DNA of 64,000 nt from Daucus carota subsp. sativus (lineage: Eukaryota; Streptophyta; Magnoliopsida; Apiales; Apiaceae), in NCBI RefSeq assembly GCF_001625215.2, contig NC_030382.2, positions 47,581,364-47,645,363 on the forward strand. The letters run 5' to 3'. The translations under genes and the position numbers were made by a program. Below, piece by piece: positions 11,718-24,712 of this stretch; the first letter of the stretch is position 1; the number at the start of each line of letters is the position of its first letter. Under the pieces are notes generated by a model that ran no database searches, had not been told where the DNA came from, and worked only from the letters and a program-made list of their open reading frames with translations.

Positions 11718-13574
11718 GCAGGGACGGGACTCATGTGAAAACGGAGGAGATGTATGATTGTATTCATTGTCTTACTGTACTGGGTTTTTGTCATTCTTTT
11801 TGCTAAATAATCAATATTGGATTTGGATTTCGAAAAAAGTTATGAATTATATATATACCATGAGTCCATGATTAGGTCGATTCTAAAAAAGCTTGTGAAC
11901 TTGAACAATTTCTTGGATATGGACTTTAATAATTTCTGAAAATTATTGTGATATTCGATTCATGTTTTGATGCTTTCCTAATTATCTTGCTAGTATTCAA
12001 TTAAGAATCAAATGTATACATAATTATTAATTTTATTACTTTTCATATTTTATAAAATAACAAATGTGAAGAAAATTTCTTGAGATCTTACAATAATAGT
12101 GTTTAAGATCGTCCGGAAATTAAAAAAAAATATATGTGATATTATAAAGTTGATAACTCATATGATGGTTTAGACTCCTTGTGTCAAATTCTATATCCAA
12201 TAACTTTTTTTAATGTTAAGATTGAGTTGAGTATTGATTTCTTAAAAGACGTTAGTTAAAGAGGTTTATACAAATTGGACGGAGGAAATAATGTATTATA
12301 TTTAAATATATATTTACGTTGGAATAATATAAGTTTCTCTGGTTAATAAAATTATATTTTACATAGCAAGTAACTTTTTAATAATCATAAAAAATTCAAG
12401 AAATTTATTTTAAGATATATTTTAGTTATAATTTAAAAGTTCATTAAAATATCTAATAAGATGAAAAAACCTTTAATTGATACAAGTACATGTAACCAAA
12501 AATTATAATATTTCCTTCATAACTGTTGTCATCTGTAGATATTTTATTTTCCTAAAATATTGTCCGGGCACTGATGATTTTTTGCTCTCATTTATATCAT
12601 TCATTTTAAATTAAATCATATCATGATAATTTTTTACGAAATTAAGTCAAATTCCCCATTTTTTATTAAAAACTATGACACGAACTTCGGGAATCACACG
12701 AATTTGTACACAAGATAAAGTGATGATAAAATAATAAAAATCACTATTATATTAGAGAAATTTACAAATATAGATGTCAAATTTAATTGAAAATGAAAAT
12801 TGAGCACATGTTTAGTTAGAAATACAGAAGTAACCAAAAAGACAAGTACAGTACATGCTTATTTATGAAAATTATAAAATTAATAAATTTATTTTTATAA
12901 AAATAATGTAAAAGAGATCGAAAATTTGCCCGTAAAGATTGGTTCAGCTGGTTAAAAGAGGGGACATCCCACACCATTAATATATTTAATTTTCAAAAAT
13001 TACTCCAAAAATTTATTTGTAATTAATTATCACGCTTTTGTTTAATATGTATAAAATTTTCATACAAAAAGTATTATATAATAAAAATAAGAAAATATAT
13101 AAATATGCACCCCTCACACACACACACATATATATATATATCATTTAAAGAGGTAATTCGTTTATTCATGATTTATATTTATTTGTAATTACTTATTTGG
13201 GTATTATGCAAGAGCTTATTTCTAATTATTAAATATACAAGTATATATATTTAAATATATATTTAATGTTTTATTAAGATATATTTACCTATATTTGCAA
13301 GAAACAATTGTAAAGAAATTACTCAATAATATATCCTCCAAGATTATTTATTTAATTTATATTAAAGTAATATTGTAAATAAGATTTTTATTCGTCAAAG
13401 TATACCCAACGCAAGCTAGACGGGGGACGTGTGGATTTGGAGCTTGGACGATGTGAGTTTGGAGCTTCGGACAAGGACAACGTAACAAGAACCCCCACCA
13501 AATTCTATACATTCATGTAATGACCACCAAATTTAAAAGAAGAAACCTTCTTCGCGAAACAAATTTGAAACCAA
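11718..13574. other. AT-rich intergenic region between CLE and phosphatase genes
   Basis: No gene is visible. The sequence is strongly AT-rich, with many short poly-A/T runs. The last 200 bases before 13575 are richer in GC and should hold the phosphatase promoter. Confidence 0.4.
13115..13141. repeat. (CA)n(TA)n microsatellite
   Basis: A run of CA dinucleotides changes directly into TA dinucleotides. It is a compound simple repeat, probably length-variable between individuals. Confidence 0.9.
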
Positions 13575-16500
13575 ATGAATACTCTATGTTTTGTGCTTAA
13601 TCTTTTTACCATCTTCTTTCTCCTCCCATCTTGTCTCTCCAAAGTTTCGATCTCTTTCTCACCCAAGACACTATCCAAATCGGGTGACCCGGTTACCATT
13701 AAATGGTCCGGAGTTGACGCGCCTTCGGAGCTCGACTGGGTCGGCATTTACTCACCTCCCAACTCCTCTAAAGACCACTATATTGGCTACTTTAATCTCT
13801 CCAAGTCAGAGACATGGCAATCCGGGTCGGGTTCTCTTACTTTCCCTCTTGTCAACCTCCGATCCAACTACCAGTTTCGGATCTTTAGATGGTTCGAGTC
13901 GGAGGTCAACCCGAAACATCGTGATCATGATCATAACCCCATTCCTGGGACGAAGCATTTGCTGGTGGAGTCGGAGGAGTTGGGTTTTGAGCCGGGACGG
14001 GGCCCCGAGCAGGTCCATTTGGCGTTAACGGGTCAGGATGGTGAGATGAGGGTGATGTTTGTGACCCATGATGGGAAAGAGAGTTTTGTGAAATACGGGT
14101 CGAGTCAGGATGATATGGATCGGGTTGTGGGTACAAAAGTGGTGAGGTATGAAAAGGAACATATGTGTGATTATCCGGCAAATCATAGTATTGGGTGGAG
14201 AGATCCCGGGTTTATACATGATGGAGTTATGAAGGATTTGAAGAAAGGGAAAAAATATTATTACAAGGTTAACTAATTTCGTACATATATTTATGATTGG
14301 TTTCTTTGCAAGTATGTAATTTTGTGTGCATCTCCTAGTTATTTATGCTTTAGCTGCAAGTTATACTTGGTATATGTGGCAACTGGCAAACATGATAGCC
14401 TGTATTTTTTGTGTTTCCTAATTGTCTATGATTGTTTTTGAACTTGATGGTTTGTTGATTCAATGCTAAAGTTATTGTATAAACTTGTTTCTCGAGAAAA
14501 TAGATTAGAAAACCTCTGTTAAACCTTGATTTTGATTTAGTGATTGGGAACTGTGATTAGTTTGCTGTTTTGTATATTTACTATTCTTTTGTTAGAAATG
14601 TTGTATATATATATTTTGCAATGTATTGGCCATGTTTGGAAATCAAAGGTTTAAGAAAACATTAGAGATTTGGCCAAATGAATTATCTGATATTAGTGTT
14701 TGGTAGTTAAGTTTGAACTCAAAAAACTAATTTATAAAAGCTGTTTGGAGGAAGTTTTTCACTTAGAGGATTTTCATGTGTCTACATAGAATATAGAAAG
14801 CTGATTCAAGAGCTATTTACCAAACATTTTCGTACAAAACAACTAATTAAATCAGCTGTCAAAACAAATAATTCAATCCGCTAGTCAAAACAATTAAATA
14901 ATTAATTCAATCCGATAGTCAAATAAACTAATTGTCATGTATTATATTTTTAAGTATGCCTTCTCTGAGTTTTTACTTGTGAGGATGCATAACTTTTACC
15001 TTTGGCATGCTAGGGCAGAAGCCCGCTTACCACTCTGGGACTATTAACAAATCGTAATGTTGCTATGTTTTATTTATATAAAGCAGTTACTTTAGCATAT
15101 TAACATTCTACAATATATATTATATGCATGCACCACTTATCATATATAATTATATAAGAATGTTGTATATTTTACTGGTATGTTTATTAGTTTGATTAGA
15201 ATTTTTCTTCACTATAATTTTCAAAAATATACCTATATATCAGATGTTTATTTTCTGCTATATTTGAAATCCATATATTACCTGCAACTTAGTTATTGCA
15301 ATAAGTTTATATAAGTATAAATTTTAAAAAACTTTTAACAGTGACCTTAAGATTCCCAAACTGTTGCTTCTAACAATCTTGATAACACTTTACAATAAAG
15401 ATTCGAAAAAATAATGACCTTTTAAGTGTTGCTAATTAGACTATTGTACTATACTGTTCTTTGCAAGTGCTATCATTCTTAAATACACCTTTGCTTAACT
15501 CCTACTTTATAGATCTTTCTGCATGTACTTCTGGGCTTTCCCTTACCGAGTAAGGTGATTGATTATACATATAGCAAAATGCTAGAGAAATTTTGAAACG
15601 AAGAAGTGAAATGACCAGGACTCCAGGAGTTGATCCTGTGCAACTGCTTTGCAGTTTACCTAATACCTAGCCATTGTGGCAAGCTCCTCCATTCACATAC
15701 TATTCTTGACCTTATATAAAAACCACAAACAATTTCTAAAACCATAGAGATAAGTAGATTTAAATATTGACAGGTCATTTTATATTTTTATCTCAGAGAT
15801 TTTGTACTCCCTTTGTCCTATTTTGAATGTGCTGGAGATCAGACTTAATCTAACAATTAACACACTACGCACTCGAAAAACAATGGAAACCTCAATGAAT
15901 TATCATTTACATAACTAGTAAAGAAGTTTGATACAACGAAGGATAAACTCGCCACGATTCGAGATGTGGTCTCTCCCACCACAACCTCAATACAATTTTC
16001 AGATAATCCAACTACTAACCCTATTCCCCCTTTTTTACTTTCCCTACTACATACCCTATTACACAAATTGACTGCTATGCCCTCCCTGCTAACCATAGTA
16101 CTCGTTTAATCCTTTTGGGCTTCCTTTGTTTCGGCTTTCTTTCCTTTGGGCCTCCTGCTAAAGTGAACAGTACTGGTGGTTCTATAAAATTCATAGCAGC
16201 ATGATGTTTGACTTCTTGCTACGCATTTTAAGATGTAAAATGGTAATAGTTAAACTTCATATAAATTTTTTTAATATCAGATAAAAGTTTAATTCCTAGT
16301 TTTTTAAATATAAATATCAAAATAATAATGATGTATAAGTGTCATTTTTCATACCCTAATCTCTGTGTCACAAAGTCAACCATCAATTTCGAACTATAAT
16401 AATGTAGTATTTATCTATATTGTTTAAGTTTTAGTTTTTTCAAAGACGTAAATGGTAAATGTATATACTTAAGTGTTAAATAAAGACATTTTTCATAAGT

Positions 16501-18281
16501 AGCATTCTTATAATAAGAAACTATAGTTACAATTTTTCCCAGAGATATCAGTATATCAATGTATTTTAGTGGTTAGACATTTATATAATCTTGATCAGAA
16601 TTCAGACCAATTTACTGATTTACATTAACAGAAAGGTGGTTTCTGGTCATGTTGGCTCCATTCTGTTTATGGTTTAGATTAACTCGGGACAGGTATATAC
16701 TCCACTTAACCATGCCATGTTTTTTCTTATATATCAATTGACTGTTACAGTGGTTTAATTTTTTAGATACTCAGATAATTAGCTGCTGTAAGTAATGAAA
16801 CTGCTAGTTTGTACAAATTTTCCTCACCAAGTAGCCATTTGATGATATTATTATGTAGTAAAGCTTGCATCCTGTAAATTGGTTTCCTCCGGTGTCACAT
16901 ATATGCCAGTAAACTGTCCTATTCTAGCTTAACAATTTAAAGCAGACATATGAGTACATTTTTTAGCTTTTAAATTTCACTTTAGCGTCATATAAATGCT
17001 TAATTTCACTGACAGGTTGGAAGCGATTCTGGGGGATGGAGCATCTCTTACAGCTTTGTTTCACACAATGGGGATTCAAATGAAACAGTCGCTTTTTTAT
17101 TTGGCGACATGGGTACTGCGACACCATACTCCACATTTTACCGTACGCAAGAAGAGAGCTTATCTACCATAAAGTGGATCAGCCGTGATATCGATGCTCT
17201 TGGAGACCAGCCTGCTTTCATCTCGCATATTGGAGATATTAGTTATGCTAGAGGGTTCGCGTGGATATGGGATACCTTTTTTAATCAGATTGAGCATGTT
17301 GCTTCCAAGCTCCCCTACCATGTCTGCATTGGTAATCACGAGTATGATTGGCCATTACAGCCTTGGAAACCTGATTGGTCTTACTCAGTTTATGGAAAGG
17401 ACGGGGGTGGGGAATGTGGCGTGCCTTACAGTCTCAGGTTTAACATGCCCGGAAACTCTTCTGAAGTAGCAGCAACCAATGCGCCTGCTACCCAAAATCT
17501 GTATTACTCTTTTAATGTTGGCGTTGTGCACTTTCTTTATATATCGACCGAAACCAATTTTCTACAGGGGAGTAAACAATATAATTTTATTAAGCATGAT
17601 TTACAATCAGTTAACCGTGACAAGTTCCCTTTTGTGGTAGTCCAAGGGCACAGACCAATGTACACAACAAGCAATGAGGATAGGGAATTGCCCTTAGTCA
17701 AGAAGATGCTTGAGCACCTGGAACCTTTGTTTGTGGAGAACAAGGTGACACTGGCTTTCTGGGGACATGTCCATAGGTATGAGAGATTTTGTCCACTAAA
17801 CAACTTCACATGTGGTAGCTTTGGTTATCAAGGGAAATCTTGGGAAGCATTCCCTGTTCATGTTGTGATTGGCATGGCAGGCCAAGACTGGCAATCGATC
17901 TGGCAACCCAGAGCAGATCATCCCACTGACCCTGTTTTCCCACAACCCAAGTGGTCCATGTACCGTGGAGGTGAGTTTGGGTACACCAGACTTTACGCTA
18001 CAAAAGAAAAACTCACCCTCTCTTATGTGGGAAATCATGATGGAGAGGTACATGATACGGTCGAGATTCTTGCGTCCGGACAAGTTTTGGATGGTAATCT
18101 AGATGACGATAGTGCCAAAGCAAGAGCTGAGACACAATCTCCTTTGTCATGGTATATTATGGGTGCTGGTATACTTGTTCTTGGGGTTTTTATAGGATAT
18201 GTCGTTGGATTCATATTACATAGTCACAGAAAAGCTGCCTTGGGTAATAAATGGATGCCGGTTAGGAGTGAAGAAGCATGA
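13575..18281 (+). CDS. Purple acid phosphatase, PAP2/PAP9 type, 652 aa
   Basis: There are two exons, 13575-14267 and 17016-18281, joined in phase 0 across a 2.75-kb GT..AG intron. The first 22 residues are hydrophobic. An N-terminal fibronectin-like region precedes the metallophosphatase domain. Its five motifs are all intact: GDMG (D262), GDISYARG (D305, Y308), GNHE (N338), QGHRPM (H443) and GHVHRYER (H482, H484). These are the seven ligands of the mixed-metal centre. Residues about 608-634 are a single hydrophobic span followed by a short basic tail. In Arabidopsis PAP2 such a tail anchors the protein on plastid and mitochondrial outer membranes. Length and tail match PAP2 (656 aa) and PAP9 (651 aa) as I remember them. 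I cannot tell which of the two it is. Confidence 0.93.
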
Positions 18282-19540
18282 TATCCGATTAGTAGATGAA
18301 TCGCAGTGAAGCAGAAAGTTAAGTGAAAACACAAAATTCAGGTAGATTTCTGGCAATAGATTGTCAAACCTGGTATGGTATGGTGTGTACATAACAAACT
18401 TATGGTGCAAAGTTAAGTCGGTATGGAACAGTTAAACCTGGGAGGACGAGGGGGCTAGAAGTGCCATAAAGATTACTGATATATACTATGATTTTGCTCA
18501 TATTACACATGTATATACTATTGAGTGGCATTCATTATATGGTTGCACGCAAGGCTTTTATATATGTATATACTATTGAGAACTGGCTATTTCTGTCATC
18601 ATTCATTATATTGTTGCACATGAGGCTTTTTTGCTGGTGTAGAATATGAATAAGTTTGTAAATTTTTTTGCAAATAGAAGTATCTTTCTTAAAACTTATG
18701 TTGTGGCAGCTTTCAACCTTCAATTGTGTTAGCTCATGACCTGTAACTTTGGTCAATATACTTTGCTAAATTTGCTTATGTCCAGATCTTTGCTCACCTA
18801 TATGATTTGTGATAAAAAAACTGTTTTAGAGTACCAAGTCCTTGGACAGGGTTGCAGTGAGTCGAGACGGCTTTTAGTTTTGTTCAAATTTGGCTTTGTA
18901 AGAATCTAGATCTTTTCACTATTGTTTTCGTTTCGTAATAATGGGGGAAAAACACTAGTGGCTGTTTCTCCGCCTCATGTGCGCCAAAACGGTCATTAAA
19001 AGGATGAATTAGGAAGTATTTGGTCAAAATCATAAATAGAACAATATACTTGTAAGTTAAAAAGGGTCAGAGTCAGATTCCTGACCAAAAAAAGGGCCAC
19101 ATTGAAATTTAAGCAGAAAAACAGGGCAAACTAGTTTAATCTAACGTTTTTACTAAAATTTGTGGCCGAACAATTCAAAATGGAAAATCGACTCATCTTC
19201 CCCACAATTCCTTTACTTGCAAAATTGATTCTGTTTACAAGGAGAATACATCTTTTGAATAAGGATATGAAAACAAACGTTGCAGGACAATAGTTGCTGA
19301 TCTTACATGAGAAACTTAACTACTTTTGTACTCTAATCGGAAGTGTTGTGTTGCACCTAATAGATCCACCAAATTCAGAAGAGGATCATATATAATTCAG
19401 GGAAAATAGACTTCATATCTTCTTGAAGAAAACCATCACAGACATTCACAGCTCACAACAGCAGATATAAGCCATCACTGTAATGAAAATGCAGGGCAAG
19501 GAGTATCCACATCTACATGTGCAAGAATTTATGGAAGCCA
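18282..19540. other. Convergent 3' regions of the phosphatase and ELM2 genes
   Basis: Both neighbours end into this stretch, so it holds two 3' UTRs and spacer. A short duplicated phrase, atatactattgag with ggcattcattata, occurs twice near 18515-18610. No RNA or protein gene is seen. Confidence 0.4.
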
Positions 19541-21351
19541 CTAACCATTGTTGGACTTGTTCCAATTGCATGGTCCGAAAATTTCTTCCATCATATTGCA
19601 AGTTGGTAGCAGATCAACAGAAGCCATGTAACTAACTGGATATGTTACATCCCAAACCTTGGAGTCACAGGAGTCCAATGAATAATGATAGCGAGACTTA
19701 TCAGTACACCCATCACCACTTACATCTAATATTTTTTCACAAACACCATTGACCTTGGTCTCCTGTAAAGCTCCCCTCTCATAGATAGGATAAGGAGAGC
19801 TATTCACACAGGGCTGTATCTCAAAGGATGTACATGAGTTCTCTTCGACACCTAGTAGTTCCTTCAAGCTTCCAAGAGATTTAGCCAAATGATGAGGCAT
19901 TTGGTTAAACCTGTGATCATCAGAATATTCATCCTTTCGCGAGTGAGATTCTCTCTTAATATTCTTAGTAGCATCCGCCTTAACGACTTGCAATTCACCA
20001 TTATCATTGTCGTCAATGACATGTTCATCACCATTATCATTACCATCACTGTCATCACTGCTGCTGTCATTGTCGTCATCGTCATATTCATGCTGGGAAT
20101 CATCTCCGTGGTCAACCCACACATCTCGATTGATGAAAGATATAGCAGCTGTTCTTTCATCTTCTTCTGTCATCCCAAAAGGTCCTCCGATTCCGTTCCA
20201 CTCATCATCGTCACTATCAGTCTCCAACCAGCTCGATCTGTTTTGAGCAGCACGCCTTCGAAGCATAAAGACGTTGAAATAATAACTAACAAGTTCCTCC
20301 TTACTCCGAGAAGAAAACATTGTTGATAAATGCACCCAGAAATTTCTCCCATGCGACACGGGATTACAGTAAACAACCTCATGAAACAATTGTTCTTCTT
20401 CTTCAGTCCACTTGGATGCTACCTCCTCTCCCATCTCATTAAAGCCCAAACCAACAAATTTCTCGAGACCAATCTTTTTTTTTAAATCCTCGCGTGCCTC
20501 CTTGACATGCTGCTGCACACATCTAACAGAGCCACCATCCAAACAGTTGCAGTCGAGTCTGCTATCTGTACCCTTGCCAACATCATCTGATAACTCCAGG
20601 TCGGGCACAGGAATTACACACAATCCGATATTAAATCCTCCGGCGTAATTTACATTAGCATCAGTAAAACCAATGGAATCAACTGTCAAGTCCCATACTG
20701 GGACATCAGCTTGATGATCTGGTCCTATAGGAACTTCTTTTATGGGAGAAGAATTTAATAAAGATGAGTATGTATCCTCAAACTGTCTGAGACTTCTCCC
20801 TGGGTAGGTGAATTCAAATGATTCCGGGTAAACACGCGAATACGACAGCGTCCGGGATCCTATATCCTCCTCCCTATTACCACTGGTCCCATATAAAACA
20901 GGTGTGCCATTAGATTTTGAGGCAGTATTACCACTGCCATCTTTAGACATAGTATCACCAAGTTCACCAACAGCATCACCTATTTAATAAAAATATAAGA
21001 TTGTAACTGAAGTAAGAACCGGTCAATCAATATCAAACAGGAAGAGATGTCGCCATATATCATTTGTACCACGGGAATGAGCATCTGCCTTATAAAGAAC
21101 GGAACCAACAATTCTTTAGCTGACCAAAGAATCAAATACAGCTAAAACTTATGTTTACCTGAAAAATTAGTTTTCTGTAATGCTCCATAAGAAACATTGA
21201 TTTCAGGAAGTGAAGTCATTTTCTGAGAAGCTCCAAGAGAAGTATTAATTTCTGGAGGTGAAGTTGCCTGCTCTTTAAAGTCGAGTTGTTTTGGGTGTTT
21301 TAAGGATAATTCTTGTAAACCCTCCTCATCAAAAGCCCGTTTCAGTCCCAT
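19541..21351 (-). CDS. ELM2/SANT domain nuclear protein, 543 aa
   Basis: The two coding exons on the minus strand are 21351-21159 and 20979-19541. The start is the ATG at 21351 (MGLKRAFDEEG); the frame is open upstream, but a splice acceptor ends at 21358. An ELM2-like stretch (VPIGPDHQADVPVW) lies at about residue 150. A SANT/Myb-like domain (SKWTEEEEQLFHEVVY) lies at about 253-305. A long acidic Asp/Ser tract follows at about 355-395. ELM2-SANT proteins recruit histone deacetylases in animals. The plant members are poorly studied, so a chromatin role is inferred. Residues 31-61 hold a 15-residue motif twice (PPEINTSLGASQK and LPEINVSYGALQK). The acidic tract gives spurious long frames on the plus strand. 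Confidence 0.85.
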
Positions 21352-21357
21352 ATTGGT

Positions 21358-22930
21358 CTGCAAAATAACAAAAGGTATTATAAAATATACTTATTCTTAG
21401 AATGCAATACTACTCATTATGACATTAGCTACTTGTTCAATTAATTTAATCTCAGGAAACCAAGCCTAAATAGATGCCAGAGCTCCTAGCAGTAAGATCT
21501 CTTTAATGACTTTTATAGACTCCAACTGCCAACTCTAATTTTAATCAGGTAAAAACCTGAGTTAGGCAGAACCAAGAGCTCTCTGCAGTGTGAATAACAT
21601 CTTAAAGAAGTGATCACTCGACATTAATAAATTTCCTTGCTCAGCAAGAACAGACTAAATGAAGTTGTACATTGACTTCCAATAATACATCAAAAAACAA
21701 AGCTTCGGCATTTACATGCATCCCATCAATAAGTGCAGGCCTCAAGTAGTCAAGTTCCATTCACAATGAGGGGTTAAGCACATCCAAACAATGCAGTTAA
21801 AAACTCGATAACAATGTTAAAGTGTCTTTTAGAGGTTGTTTTTTCAGGCTTATAGGCCCCGGCTTTAATCCATTCGACTTCAAGCTGAAAAATGTTTGTT
21901 GCCCGAAGCCGACTTAAAGTTAAAAATCTATGTTACCCGGACTCGGCTAAAAGTGTCCAATATGGATACGGATCCGAGTGTTGGACTCGGCAATAATTTG
22001 AAAATTTTACATATTGTTGGTCTAAAGTAAGTGTCAGTGTCCATACCCATGTCCGAGTGTCGAGTGTCCGACACGGGTACTCGAGGCAAAATGAAGAGTC
22101 CGGGTAACATAGTTAAAAATAAGCTCGAAACTGACTTGAAGTCAGAAATTGGTTTCAACTTGAAGTCAGAAATTGGTTTCGACTTAAAAGTCAGAAATTG
22201 GTTGAATGTACTTTTTCAAACAACTTATTTTCTTTATATAATTTTTTAAATAAAAAATAATTTCATCACTAAAATACTGGCAATTTTTCTTTTATTAAGT
22301 CGCAAGTCACTTACAATATAAAATTAGCCAAACGAATAATTTAAGTTGCGCACTTAAGTCACTATAAGTCATAAATCATAATTTTAAACTCCCCAAACAG
22401 GCTCTTGGTAAGGCGGTAAACAATTTACATTCACAACTTTAGCTGACAATAAAAATAAAAATACCATGCCCGAATCAAATAAGAAAACTCATATATTATT
22501 TAATTTCATAATCATTAATCCATGTAGCCAAAAAGAAAATAAAAATAGAAAACCCCCAAGTTGAATGCAAAACCTAACCCTAGGTTGTCAAATTGGTCTA
22601 GAAACAAAGGGATTTTCAATAAAAATCATAGAAACCAGAATTAAGGAATAAACTTACCGAAACCCTCAACTAATTAACGAATCAAAGACCCCCACAGCAC
22701 TCTCGCAAACCCTAGAATGAACGAGGTTCAAATATATAATTTTCAACGATGTGAATCAATAGAATGTAAATTAATTATATAATCATCACAACAACGCATT
22801 CGATTGAGAGAATTGAAGGGCAGAGAGGTGTTATTCGAAAAAGGAACAAACCCTAACCTTAAAATTGACGGCGAGAAACAAAAGAGGGATCGATCGATTG
22901 AGAATTGAGCGAATAGAAAGACTGTGTATA
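21358..22930 (-). promoter_or_regulatory. ELM2 gene 5' UTR exon, leader intron and promoter
   Basis: A probable noncoding exon runs leftward from about 22930 to 22858 and ends at a donor AAG|GTTAGGG. The matching acceptor TTTTGCAG lies at 21358. The roughly 1.5-kb leader intron holds a hAT MITE and three tandem copies of gacttgaagtcagaaattgg at about 22132-22202. The transcription start is not determined. Confidence 0.5.
21928..22112. mobile_element. hAT-type MITE, 185 bp
   Basis: The 17-base terminal inverted repeats are CTATGTTACCCGGACTC and its inverse. They are flanked by a perfect 8-base duplication TTAAAAAT at 21920-21927 and 22113-22120. It is noncoding and carries internal gagtgtcc repeats. 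Its borders are intact, so the insertion is fairly recent. Confidence 0.85.
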
Positions 22931-23229
22931 TGAATTGAAGATTAATACGATTGATTTGAATGAATCTTGGTTTGATTGAGAGAGTTTTTGATGGATACGC
23001 GACTATGGAGCCGATGAGAAACGGGTTGGTATTTATGTTTAGGAAGGAGGGTCCGAATAGAAAACGGGTTCATCATCAACACGTGCCAATTATTTTAGAT
23101 AGAAAGCTGGCATCCATAACAGTACCGGTATCCCTGCTCGGTTTTAAAATATTAAAACATAATAAACAATATATACGTACATTTATATCGAATAAAATTA
23201 GGAGCATATGGCAATCACACGGATATTTA

Positions 23230-23613
23230 GGTGGTGTTTGGCAACCGCTTAAAAGCCGACTTCTAGCTTATAAGCCGACTTCTACTTTTTGCAGAGTGTT
23301 TGTGTAAAGAAGTTAGAAGCACTTCTGGTGACTTATAAGCTGAGAAGTTGGAAGTTAGAAATGCTAGCTTTTTTTCTTGACTTATTTTTTTTTTCGAAAT
23401 TTAACTTCACAACAATGTGTAGGATCATTCTAAAAGATAGTTTATGATATTTTATTATTATTTTAGCAATTTTTATACCTAATAAGTCATGAATTTTAAT
23501 GAATTTATCCAAACACTTAAATAGCTTATAAGTCCAAACCAACTTATCACTTATAATCCACTTATTTACTTTAAGCAATAAGTCACTTCTTTTAAGCCCA
23601 GCCAAACGGCCCC
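23230..23613. mobile_element. MITE with GGGGCCGTTTGGC-like ends
   Basis: The left end reads GGTGGTGTTTGGC and the right end GCCAAACGGCCCC, with TTA on both sides. A three-base TTA target suggests PIF/Harbinger. The interior is rich in cttataagt motifs, shared with the element at 45112-45358. The superfamily call is tentative. Confidence 0.55.
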
Positions 23614-23774
23614 TTAATAATCCAAATTTCGACTAATATATATATTAATATAATCATACCATTCAATTTTTTTTATAAATATCAAATATATTATTAGCAT
23701 TGAGATTATAAAAAAATTATATACTCATATTTGATGATTTTGAATCTTTATCCGCTATCACTTAATAATTAGAA

Positions 23775-24712
23775 CTAGTGGATAAAGCCGTGTTTCGCGG
23801 CGGCGTTATGGATTATTTATAGATTTTAGTACGAATTACTATTATAATTGCATAATATTTATTTTTAATCATCTTCCCGTTAAACATATCACTAATAAAA
23901 AAAATATTATAATTGATATAAAAATTTGTTTAAGTGGCTATCAAACACAATACTAATAAAAAAAATTGTCTGAACCACCCTTCCATCAAAGACAATATTA
24001 ATCAATAATTATGATAAAATTAAATATAATAATATAGAGAAAATTAGTTTGAACCGCTCTCTTGTCAAACACGATACTAACAACAAAACATAATAATATA
24101 GATATTAGTGTGAGTCGCCCTACCATCAACACATGATACTAATGATAAATTATTATAATTATGATAAAGTGAAATATTATAATTGGATGAAAATTATTTT
24201 AAGCTAATGTCCCATTTTGATAAAAAAAAATATATTATAACTTAGATAAAAAGTTGTTTTAGCCGTTTTCCCGTTAAACACAATATTAATAGAAAATTTA
24301 TTATTATTTAGATAAAAATTAATTTAGGCCGCCCTCCCTTCAAGCACAATACTAATCAAGGATCATTTACATTATTTTAAAATTATAATTATAATCGAAA
24401 AATATATCCAATTTCATAGATTATAGCTATTATATTTTTCTTAGTTGTTATACTAATAATAAATTATTATATGTTTTTAAGACTCCTATTTTTTAATTGT
24501 TTAGAATTATCTTTTATTTAAGATTTCTATTTCTTTACTACTTAGAACTTTATAGATTTTAGCTATTATATTTCCGTTATGATCTCTATTTTTTAATTAC
24601 TTAGAATAATATTTCTTAGTTATTCAAAAAATTAGAAAAATTAAACAAAGCGTTTGTAGAGGCGCCACTTAACCGTCATGCATCTTCCTTTATATATTGA
24701 TTGATATATTGA
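23775..24712 (-). mobile_element. Non-autonomous Helitron with internal repeats
   Basis: Read on the minus strand, it begins TCAATATATCAATCAATATA and ends with a GCCG..CGGC hairpin, then CTAG. The host bases A and T flank it. The interior holds about eight degenerate copies of a 55-75-base unit centred on a gccctcccttcaagcacaat-like core, between roughly 23880 and 24370. No helicase gene is present. Confidence 0.7.

Noticed and set aside
13806-14219. Overlapping frames in phosphatase exon 1
   Set aside because: They are shadows of the GC-richer exon. Only the 13575 frame continues into exon 2.
19864-20326. Frames opposite or offset to the ELM2 acidic tract
   Set aside because: They arise from the GAT/GAC-rich low-complexity stretch and have methionine/threonine- or isoleucine/valine-only composition.
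22960-23307. 115-residue open frame upstream of the ELM2 gene
   Set aside because: It starts at or beyond the ELM2 promoter, runs into a MITE and has no family features.
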